From contig NZ_FUXU01000001.1 in the NCBI RefSeq assembly GCF_900167155.1, positions 1-64,000 of the forward strand: a stretch of DNA of 64,000 nt, given 5' to 3'. The notes under the pieces are model-generated. The model was not told the DNA's origin. It ran no database searches and saw nothing but the letters and a program-made list of their open reading frames with translations. Position 1 is the stretch's first letter. Every line of letters begins with the position of its first letter. Below, piece by piece: positions 1 to 6,729 of the stretch. The position numbers and the translations under genes were made by a program. The DNA is from Enterovibrio nigricans DSM 22720. GTDB taxonomy: Bacteria; Pseudomonadota; Gammaproteobacteria; Enterobacterales; Vibrionaceae.

Positions 1-152
1 CTGAATCGGCGAGGTCTACCACGCTTGCCTTGTTTGTTTTGTTTCCACTCAGCTATCGTTTCCTCATCAATCCAAAAGGTCAGAGAACCACGGTTGATTA
101 AGGCTTTGTTGTACTGCTTCCAGTTAGTTGTTTTGTAACGAGGTTTAGACAT
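1..152 (-). CDS. IS5-family transposase, N-terminal part
   Basis: Reading leftwards from the ATG at 152-150 gives about 50 residues beginning MSKPRYKTTNWKQYNKALIN and running off the window edge. This opening (basic start, then NWKQYN, SLTFWIDEE and a basic GKRGRPR stretch) is the one I recognise from IS5-type DDE transposases common in Vibrio and Photobacterium. The catalytic DDE residues lie outside the window. The family call is from memory of the N-terminal motif. Confidence 0.75.
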   Translation of the reverse strand, partial: MSKPRYKTTNWKQYNKALINRGSLTFWIDEETIAEWKQNKQGKRGRPRRF

Positions 153-180
153 GAGACTACGACGATTGATGGGTGTAGCC
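1..180 (-). mobile_element. IS5-type insertion sequence, one end only (continues past the left edge)
   Basis: The first 180 bases hold the 5' end of a transposase gene followed by a short stretch that looks like a terminal inverted repeat, reading inward from 180 as GGCTACACCCATCAATCGTC. The chaperone gene reading frame ends immediately next to this end, as expected for insertion into it. The other end and the target duplication lie outside the window, so the boundary at 180 is inferred from where pilus-gene similarity stops. Confidence 0.7.
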
Positions 181-182
181 GA

Positions 183-614
183 TCAGATCGTAGCTTCTAG
201 ATTTAGTTCCATCGATTTAAGCAACAAAGCCATTTTGATGCTGCTGTGCTTTTCATCATCTTTGATAGGTAGCTGGCTAAATACAACACGGTAGGATTTC
301 GCCGACGTGAGCGGCGCTCCTAGGTATTTCACCTTCACCATTTGTGTTTTACCCGGCGGGATCAAGGCTTGTGGCGGGAACACAAAGAAATCATCCGTGT
401 CTTTCAGTGTTTCTTCTTCATCGCCCACGATATTTCTCTCTTTCACTGAGATTTCAAGTGGGAGAGGCAAGCCTGTCGTGTTGTTTATCTGAAAGAATTG
501 CTCGCTTTTCGCCCCATGGTCGGAGAAAAACGACACCATAGGCAGAAGTTCAAACGCTTGAGTGAACGGAGAAAACAGTAACAGGGCTAGCAATAAAGAC
601 CGAAAGATACGCAT
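183..614 (-). pseudogene. PapD-like periplasmic pilus chaperone, truncated by IS insertion
   Basis: 143 residues: a signal peptide (about 1-20, ending TQAF), then the N-terminal immunoglobulin-like domain of a chaperone-usher pilus chaperone, with FFQINNTTGLPLP, the proline-rich PPQALIPPGKTQMVKV strand and SYRVVFSQLP. Such chaperones usually have about 230-250 residues and two domains. Here the frame stops at 183-185, three bases from the end of the IS5-type element, so the second domain is missing. Chaperones of this family cap pilus subunits in the periplasm and deliver them to an usher. The gene follows a subunit-like gene on the same strand, and an usher would be expected beyond the insertion sequence. 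The start has an AGGAT ribosome site. It is probably non-functional, because the subunit-binding cleft needs both domains. Confidence 0.75.
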
Positions 615-625
615 AACATCCTCAA

Positions 626-645
626 AAGGGGCCCATGGGCCCCTT
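626..645 (-). terminator. Hairpin between subunit and chaperone genes
   Basis: A perfect 9-bp stem (AAGGGGCCC / GGGCCCCTT) with a 2-base loop lies in the 50-base gap between the two pilus genes. On the minus strand it is followed by only a short T run (CCCCTTTTG). It may partly terminate or stabilise the subunit mRNA, a common arrangement where subunit is needed in excess over chaperone; this role is inferred. Confidence 0.5.
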
Positions 646-666
646 ACTTAGAAACAATATTACGAA

Positions 667-1188
667 TTAACGCGGGTAAAGTGACACGTACATTGACGTT
701 TTGTACTCACCGGCTTTTTCCCAACCATTGATCACAGGTGTGATATTCAAGGTTTTGGTTTCGCTCAGATAACCTTCGGTGCTGTTGCTCACATCCATCG
801 ACGTTTCAATCGCATGGCTGTTAGAGGCATTTGTGGTGCCATCAATAACGGCACTTTCACCATTGAATGCCACTTTCAGTGGGATCACATCCACACCGTT
901 TTCATTTTTGAACGCCTGCGCACCGACAACCAGCAAGCCTTTTGCATTGTCGTTGTTACACCACGCGTTGAATTTGAAATCACTGGTTTTCGCGTTGGTA
1001 TTTTCAACGTCCAGCTCAAGTGTCTTTTCTTGCTTGGTGTGCATACGACAACGCTGTGGCACTTCACCTTTCAGGTTGACGAAAAACTGTGTTTGACCAT
1101 CTTCACGAGCAGTGCTTGACCAGCCGTCTGCATATGCGCCTGTAGAACAAAGTAGGGCTAGCGCGATACCACCAATTACACGTTTCAT
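667..1188 (-). CDS. Fimbrial-subunit-like secreted protein
   Basis: About 173 residues from the ATG at 1188, chosen over the upstream ATG at 1221 because GGAGAA lies five bases before it and the protein then starts with a clean signal peptide (MKRVIGGIALALLCSTGAYA). The mature part is beta-rich, has one cysteine pair (QRCRM and AWCNN, about 35 residues apart) and ends YKTSMYVSLYPR, resembling chaperone-usher pilus subunits of the spore-coat-U/Csu kind. It sits just upstream of a PapD-like chaperone on the same strand. That pairing, more than any diagnostic motif, supports the pilus role. The exact fimbrial class is not resolved. Confidence 0.6.
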   Translation of the reverse strand: MKRVIGGIALALLCSTGAYADGWSSTAREDGQTQFFVNLKGEVPQRCRMHTKQEKTLELDVENTNAKTSDFKFNAWCNNDNAKGLLVVGAQAFKNENGVDVIPLKVAFNGESAVIDGTTNASNSHAIETSMDVSNSTEGYLSETKTLNITPVINGWEKAGEYKTSMYVSLYPR

Positions 1189-1414
1189 ATTGTTCTCCAT
1201 TTTATTTATTGAGACTGACATGTCTTTACGGGAGAAATGTACGGTTTTCGCGCATTAATGGGTATCGACCACATGTCCAATTCGATGGCAGTAAAGGGAC
1301 TAAATTAGGACTAGTGGTCGGAGGTCTTGTTCGGCTAGACAATGGCTTTTGGCTATGTCTGCTCTTTGGTTAGCGAAGCGACGTCTTTTGGTTAAGCGCT
1401 ATCTTTGGGTTAGG

Positions 1415-2092
1415 TTAGGCTATGTCTTTAACAGGCGGGTCGACGTCTTCTTCCAACAAGAGAGTACTAAGTTGGTTGCGGCTGTGCTTACCTGTTTTCA
1501 GCAAGATGCTGGATACGTGACACTTGACCGTACTAGGGCTGAGGTGCAACTGCAGTGCGATGTCTTTGTTGCTTTTGCCTTGCAGTAGAAGAAGAAAGAC
1601 TTGCTGCTCTCGGCTGGAGAGTGAAAACCGCGCGCCGAGCACATTCACCGAATGGCACGACATGCCACCCGCTTTCACTAAATGCTTCAGCGCCTGTGAC
1701 ATGGCATCGCGGCTGAACCACATCTGTCCTGCCGCAATGGTGCGCATCGCCCTTGGCAGCATTTCTAGCGTATACGGCGACACAATCAACCCTGAGAACC
1801 CCAGAGAAATTAACCCCGCGACGCTTTCTTCATCCACCGGATTGCCATTGACAATCAACCACTCCCCTCCGCGCTCATAGGGAGAAATCAGCAGCGACGA
1901 GGGATTCCCCAAGGTGCCCTTATCGAAAATGACAACGTCATCATCTTGCAGGCTCCACAGCGCATCCACACCCTGACTTTCACAAAAACGGTAGTGTGTA
2001 AAAATGGACGACAAAATCGATTTAATTACCGCTGACCAGTCGTCATTAAGCGATACGATATAAACACTTTTTGTGCTCATACATTTAAACAT
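1415..2092 (-). CDS. VpsT/CsgD-like LuxR-family response regulator
   Basis: 225 residues: an atypical receiver (about 8-125), then a LuxR-type helix-turn-helix (about 156-215) with SLSSREQQVFLLLLQGKSNK and LHLSPSTVKCHVSSIL. The receiver lacks a clear acidic pocket. Between the domains is W125-F126-S127-R128, matching the W[F/L/M][T/S]R motif by which V. cholerae VpsT binds cyclic di-GMP. Length and layout also fit VpsT. Family members switch on biofilm matrix, curli or cellulose genes when cyclic di-GMP is high. An alternative start is Met5 at 2080. The gene lies upstream of the fimbrial genes on the same strand, with a 226-base gap, and could regulate them or the distant adhesin cluster; targets are not visible. 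It is a VpsT-like family member, not shown to be the orthologue. Confidence 0.8.
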   Translation of the reverse strand: MFKCMSTKSVYIVSLNDDWSAVIKSILSSIFTHYRFCESQGVDALWSLQDDDVVIFDKGTLGNPSSLLISPYERGGEWLIVNGNPVDEESVAGLISLGFSGLIVSPYTLEMLPRAMRTIAAGQMWFSRDAMSQALKHLVKAGGMSCHSVNVLGARFSLSSREQQVFLLLLQGKSNKDIALQLHLSPSTVKCHVSSILLKTGKHSRNQLSTLLLEEDVDPPVKDIA

Positions 2093-2264
2093 TCTTGAAA
2101 TTCAACATACTCGGGTGCTTTATATACCCTCAATTCCAAAAAATTTCTAGCACGATTAACTCACACTAAGATTTCACTCAGTTACCACCCAGCAACAAGA
2201 TGGTGGTATCAACATCATTAGAATCATAAAGATAACGATACGAAAAGATTAAGCGACACGCACT

Positions 2265-3491
2265 TTACGTGCGTTCATATTTTTTTATGAAAGCTTTGAT
2301 TTTAGGTGCGATGTGTTCTCGATAACGCCGACCGTTAAAAATCCCATAATGCCCAACGCCTTGTTGTTCATAATGCACCTTCTTGGTTTTTCTCAACTTG
2401 GTACACAAGTCCAACGCCGCGGCTGTTTGCCCACGCCCAGTGATGTCATCGAACTCGCCTTCAACCGTCATGAGGGCGGTTGTTGTTATCGCGTTGAGAT
2501 CAACCTGTTGACCACGGTATTGCAAGGTGCCACTTGGGAGTTTGTGTTCGAGAAACACTTTTCGAATGGTGTCGAGATAGTAGTGCGCGGGCAAGTCCAT
2601 TACCGCGAGGTATTCGTTGTAGAATTTCCGGTGCGCCTCGGCGTTGTCACCATCGCCTTTGACCAAGTCTCCGAAAAATTTAAAATGCTTCTGCACGTGT
2701 GTATCTAGGTTCATCGACATAAAACCGGACAGTTGAACAAACCCGGGATAAACAAGCTGACCGACGCCGCTATATTGATCAGGCACGGTGCAAATCACAT
2801 TGGACTCAAACCATTCCAGGTCTTTACCACTGGCATAATCGTTCACTTCCGTTGGATTAATGCGAGTATCAATTGGCCCCCCCATTAACGTCATGGACGT
2901 TGGCGTGGCAGGGTTGTTTTGCGCTGACATCAGCGCCGTAGCAACCATCAGTGGCACACAAGGCTGACAAACCGCGATAGTGTGCGTATCTGGACCCAGC
3001 ATTTCTAAAAACTCAATCAGGTAATCCACGTAGTCGTCAAAATGGAACTCGCCGTTACTTAGCGGTACATCACGGGCATTGCGCCAATCCGTCACATAGA
3101 CATCATGGTCGGGAAGAAACTCTCGAATCGTACCGCGAAGCAAGGTCGCAAAGTGCCCGGACAGTGGTGCCACAAATAGCACTTTGGGTTGATTCGGTTG
3201 TGCTTTACTGCGCCTAAAATGCAGAAGATTACAAAATGGCTTGTTCGCGATGACATTGTACTGAATCGCCAATTTCTCGCCCTTGATGATGGTTTCATCC
3301 AATCCCCAAGAGGGCTCGTCATAGCAATCAGTCAGTCTTTCCATAAGCTCCATGGATGCATTGACGGTTCTTGAAGCGGGCGTAAATCGCATGCAATTCC
3401 ACGGCGCAGAGTTAAAATCCCTGACGAATTTAACCCAGCTATTCAAAGGTTTAATGGATTCCATATAAGTGGCGTTGAGTTGGTAAAGCAT
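2265..3491 (-). CDS. phaZ: Intracellular poly(3-hydroxybutyrate) depolymerase
   Basis: 408 residues, the usual length of intracellular PhaZ of the Ralstonia PhaZa1 type. It is an alpha/beta hydrolase. The nucleophile region reads TIAVCQPCVPLM, with cysteine in place of the usual serine, as known for this family. VEGEFDDITG should carry the catalytic aspartate and GVGHYGIFNGRR the histidine. The PHB_depo_C region covers roughly the last 200 residues. The enzyme mobilises cytoplasmic storage polyester to hydroxybutyrate oligomers during carbon starvation. No phaC, phaP or phaA/B genes are nearby, so it stands alone here. The start at 3491 has an AGGG ribosome site. Confidence 0.92.
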   Translation of the reverse strand: MLYQLNATYMESIKPLNSWVKFVRDFNSAPWNCMRFTPASRTVNASMELMERLTDCYDEPSWGLDETIIKGEKLAIQYNVIANKPFCNLLHFRRSKAQPNQPKVLFVAPLSGHFATLLRGTIREFLPDHDVYVTDWRNARDVPLSNGEFHFDDYVDYLIEFLEMLGPDTHTIAVCQPCVPLMVATALMSAQNNPATPTSMTLMGGPIDTRINPTEVNDYASGKDLEWFESNVICTVPDQYSGVGQLVYPGFVQLSGFMSMNLDTHVQKHFKFFGDLVKGDGDNAEAHRKFYNEYLAVMDLPAHYYLDTIRKVFLEHKLPSGTLQYRGQQVDLNAITTTALMTVEGEFDDITGRGQTAAALDLCTKLRKTKKVHYEQQGVGHYGIFNGRRYREHIAPKIKAFIKKYERT

Positions 3492-3530
3492 CGACTGGCC
3501 CTTATTGTTATGACATTGAATTATGAAGCC

Positions 3531-3549
3531 AAGAAGGTGCGACCTTCTT
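3531..3549 (-). terminator. Possible terminator downstream of the SRPBCC gene
   Basis: An 8-bp stem (AAGAAGGT / ACCTTCTT) with a 3-base loop lies between the SRPBCC gene and phaZ. The T stretch after it on the minus strand is poor, so termination strength is uncertain. Confidence 0.35.
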
Positions 3550-3684
3550 TCAACATACTAGACCAGAATCAGTACGTGACAGGAAAAGGGGAAAAAGAGG
3601 GGTAATACGGCGTGGCGGCCATATCAAGTAATTGAGGGCAAACGCGTTAACAACACGGCCCTCACATTACGTATGTCGAAAGCC

Positions 3685-4230
3685 TTAGTTTTCCATGAGC
3701 GCTTTCAGGTTTCGAAGCCCCAGTTGATACAACCCTGATATGGCCTCGATAGCTGCCTTGTCGTTAAGGTTTTCTGGCGGATCGTTATTCGGATCACCAC
3801 GGTAAAAACCCGCCTTCCACGTCACCACGCTTTTATCACCATCCGGTGTGACTTTCAGCGTCGATTGATAGTTAGTCACTGGCAACAATGCGGTGTTGTC
3901 TTTGGTGATTTTGTATTTGAGCATCATGCCCGCTGCATCATATTTTTTAATTTCTTCTGTCACGGACTGATCGCCGACATGAACGACACGCTCAGCCCCT
4001 TTTTGATCAGGTTCGCCTGATATCATTTCAACGCTAGAAACTGGCGGCAGCCAGCTCAGGCTGTCAAACGCCCCGACGGTTTTCCAAACCTTATCAGCAG
4101 GCGCATCAATGGTAATCACCTCCTGCACCTTTAACCTAGACGGGCCGTGGGCATTTACCGTAAATGCCACCAGCAAACCTGCTGCAAACAGCAAACTCCC
4201 CGACAACGTCTTAAACACATTGCTAAGCAT
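3685..4230 (-). CDS. Secreted SRPBCC (Bet v 1-like, MxaD-type) protein
   Basis: 181 residues with an N-terminal signal peptide (about 1-28, ending TVNAHG), then an SRPBCC fold: VITIDAPADKVWKTVGAFD at the start, a central EEIKKYDAAG and a long C-terminal helix (YQLGLRNLKALMEN). It resembles MxaD-like periplasmic proteins, but no methanol dehydrogenase genes are nearby. SRPBCC domains bind hydrophobic ligands in a deep pocket; the ligand here is unknown. The start has a strong AAGGAG site. It is divergent from the signalling operon at 4610. Confidence 0.75.
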   Translation of the reverse strand: MLSNVFKTLSGSLLFAAGLLVAFTVNAHGPSRLKVQEVITIDAPADKVWKTVGAFDSLSWLPPVSSVEMISGEPDQKGAERVVHVGDQSVTEEIKKYDAAGMMLKYKITKDNTALLPVTNYQSTLKVTPDGDKSVVTWKAGFYRGDPNNDPPENLNDKAAIEAISGLYQLGLRNLKALMEN

Positions 4231-4609
4231 AAAAAAGTACTCCTTAACTTCAACGATCCTCGCAGTGTTTATATATGGCCTTGTTCACGAACAAAAACGC
4301 TCAGGAGAAAAACTCTTTTCCATTCCGTCCATGTATTCGCTAACCACATGAATAGGCAGCAATAAGCCAATTCTTGGATTTACATTAGAAGAACTTTTAA
4401 GCGCAACGCGTGCTTTCTTCGAGAAACGGCATTTTTCCCATTAAGGATCTTCACTGGCAAAACTACCGTCTCATTTCTAATATTTTTATAGCCCCTACCC
4501 AATTGATATCGCGAGTAAAGGGATTACGAAAGCGCAGCGATATACCCAACCACCTGAAAATGCTTGGGTATAAGACTGTGCCTTCAAAACAAAATTAGGG
4601 AACAAATCG
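4231..4609. other. Intergenic region between divergent SRPBCC and signalling-operon genes
   Basis: 379 bases with no credible gene; the open frames here have no family signature. It must hold the promoters of the SRPBCC gene (leftward) and of the four-gene signalling operon (rightward). I see no clear sigma-70 pair or operator. Confidence 0.5.
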
Positions 4610-6724
4610 ATGAAACACCTGTTGATGAGTTTGATACTTTTGTTCAGCCTACTGGGCTGTGATTCAAAGGAAATTAGCAGTACAGACACGAAAACTGCCA
4701 CAGACTCACCCTACACATACACATTCACTCTGGTGCTGTGTATGTCTTCCTCTGGTGCGGAATACCAAGCCGCAACGCGGTTTGCCGAGCTAGTAGAAAA
4801 ACGCACCGAAGGTCAGGTGCTCATTGAGATCGAACAGAATTCTACCCAGCGAGCAGAGAGGGAAATCATCGCTGGTGTTCAAAAAGGCACGATCGATTTT
4901 GCAATCATTCCTTCGGCGCGATTGTCCTATATTGCCCCCGATTTACAGCTGTTTGATTTGCCTTTTTTCTTTAAAGACATTCACGCTGTCAATCGTGTCT
5001 ATACCAGTTCTGCGGGCAAACTGCTTTTGTCCAAACTCGATATTCAGGGATTGGTGGGACTGGCATTTTGGCATGGCGGCTTCAAACAACTCATTTCTAC
5101 CCACCCTATTTCATCGCCTGAAGAACTAAAAGACCAAAGATTCAAAGTGCTTGAAAGCTCTTTGCTGAAAGACCAATTTAACCGCTGGGGAGCACTTTCA
5201 TTTAGCATTGGTGAACCAAAAACGTTAATGGCGTACGAAAATGGGGTCATTGATGGGGAAGAGAACACACTGCGAAATGCAGTAAAAAGGCTGCCTGATA
5301 ACGCACACATCACAATGACCAATCACGGCTACCTTTCGCTCATCATGACCATGTCATTGAAAACGTTTGAGTCCATTCCTCAAGACTTCCAGAACGTTAT
5401 AAAAAATGCGGCCGTTGATGCAACAACCTACCAGCATCAACTGGCAGAACAAAAAAGCCAAGACGCTCGCCTCGCGCTTCCCCATTCCGCCACAGTGATG
5501 GAGTCCCCCCCTGCTTTTGAACAATGGCTAAGACAACAATCCTCAACCTTACTTGAGTATTACCGCATGCGTCTTGGCACTGAATTGGTAGAGCAGGTAC
5601 TTCAGGCAAAAGAAAACTGGCAAGACCCTCGTCCCGAGAAATTACTCGTCGCGCTAGATGCCGACATGAGTGGCAATTCGGCCCTATCAGGCCTCGCGAT
5701 TCGTCGCGGAATTGAACTCGCCATTGAGGAAATAAACAAAAATGGCGGATTATTGGGAAAAGAGGTCGCATTAGTAGCCAGAGACAATTCGATGATCCCT
5801 TCTCGTGGCCTCGACAATCTGGAGATATTCACCAATCTCCCTAACTTGTTGGCCGTGTTCAGTGGGATCAGCAGCCCTGTCGTCTTAGCCGAACTTGATT
5901 ATTTGCATAAAAATAAAACCTTAATGCTAATACCCTGGGCAGCAGCTACACCCATCGTGTCAAACAAGCATTCTCCCAACTATGTTTTTCGTGTGTCGGT
6001 ACGAGACGAGTATGCCGCAGACTTCCTGCTCGATGGCGCTCTGGAGGTATCCCAAAACGTGGGATTTCTACTGGTCAACAATGGTTGGGGCCGTAGCAAC
6101 TACAACGGTTTGGAAAAATCGATGAAACAGCGGAAACTTCCCCTCCCCCACGTAGAATGGTTCGATTGGGGAGAGCGTGACTTTAAGGGGAAAATTGACG
6201 CGCTGGTGAAAAGAAACGTAGAGGTGATTATTTTTGTGGGTAATCAGGTAGAAGGCGGAAAATTTGTTCAAGCAATGGCAAAACTTGATACCCCCCCTGT
6301 CGTTGTTTCTCATTGGGGAATTACCGGCAGCAACTTTGCAGAAAAAAGCCGACGCGCATTGGAAAAGGTGGATCTCCGCGTCCTCCAAACCTTCAGTTTT
6401 ATCAACAAAAACAACCCAACGGCAGATAAGCTCGTTACCCGCTACCATGACCGCTACAACACAAAACACAAAACGGATATTGTCGCCCCATCCGGCACAG
6501 CGCACGCCTATGACCTGATGCACATGTTAGCGATAGCAACGGAGAAAGCAGGAAAAGCCGAGATGCCACTGATCAGAGAAGAACTGCAGCAGATAGAGCA
6601 ATTTCAAGGTGTAATGAAAAACTACCACCGTCCTTTCTCGGGTAAACACCAAGATGCACTCGATCGCTCAGACTATATCTTTGCTACGTATCACGACAAT
6701 GCGCTTCACCCTTTAAAGGACTAA
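4610..6724 (+). CDS. Lipoprotein fusing a TRAP-type (DctP) and an ABC-type (LivJ) solute-binding domain
   Basis: 704 residues. A lipoprotein signal peptide ends LFSLLGC, with Cys17 as lipidation site. Residues about 36-330 match TRAP DctP binding proteins: SGAEYQAATRFAELVEKRT, the GVQKGTIDFAII stretch, LFDLPFFF, and EELKDQRFKVLESS, where the carboxylate-binding Arg of transporters (IRV) is Lys179. Residues about 344-695 match LivJ-type periplasmic-binding proteins (Peripla_BP_6): LSGLAIRRGIELAIEEINKN, GLLGKEVALVARDN, FSGISSPV, FRVSVRDEYAADF. No transporter membrane subunits are nearby. The gene is followed after 5 bases by a histidine kinase, then two response regulators. I infer a membrane-anchored sensor that reports ligand to the kinase, as LuxP does for LuxQ, rather than a transporter part. 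Ligands are unknown. Confidence 0.85.
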   Translation: MKHLLMSLILLFSLLGCDSKEISSTDTKTATDSPYTYTFTLVLCMSSSGAEYQAATRFAELVEKRTEGQVLIEIEQNSTQRAEREIIAGVQKGTIDFAIIPSARLSYIAPDLQLFDLPFFFKDIHAVNRVYTSSAGKLLLSKLDIQGLVGLAFWHGGFKQLISTHPISSPEELKDQRFKVLESSLLKDQFNRWGALSFSIGEPKTLMAYENGVIDGEENTLRNAVKRLPDNAHITMTNHGYLSLIMTMSLKTFESIPQDFQNVIKNAAVDATTYQHQLAEQKSQDARLALPHSATVMESPPAFEQWLRQQSSTLLEYYRMRLGTELVEQVLQAKENWQDPRPEKLLVALDADMSGNSALSGLAIRRGIELAIEEINKNGGLLGKEVALVARDNSMIPSRGLDNLEIFTNLPNLLAVFSGISSPVVLAELDYLHKNKTLMLIPWAAATPIVSNKHSPNYVFRVSVRDEYAADFLLDGALEVSQNVGFLLVNNGWGRSNYNGLEKSMKQRKLPLPHVEWFDWGERDFKGKIDALVKRNVEVIIFVGNQVEGGKFVQAMAKLDTPPVVVSHWGITGSNFAEKSRRALEKVDLRVLQTFSFINKNNPTADKLVTRYHDRYNTKHKTDIVAPSGTAHAYDLMHMLAIATEKAGKAEMPLIREELQQIEQFQGVMKNYHRPFSGKHQDALDRSDYIFATYHDNALHPLKD

Positions 6725-6729
6725 TTGTT

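Noticed and set aside
1325-1435. Imperfect direct repeats (CTTTGGTTAG-like, GGCTATGTCT twice) downstream of the VpsT-like gene
   Set aside because: Copies are few, diverged and irregularly spaced; not a CRISPR, not a clear IS end and not a convincing binding array.
6068-6523. 151-codon open frame opposite the fused binding-protein gene
   Set aside because: Antisense shadow; the plus-strand protein has clear domain matches throughout this stretch.
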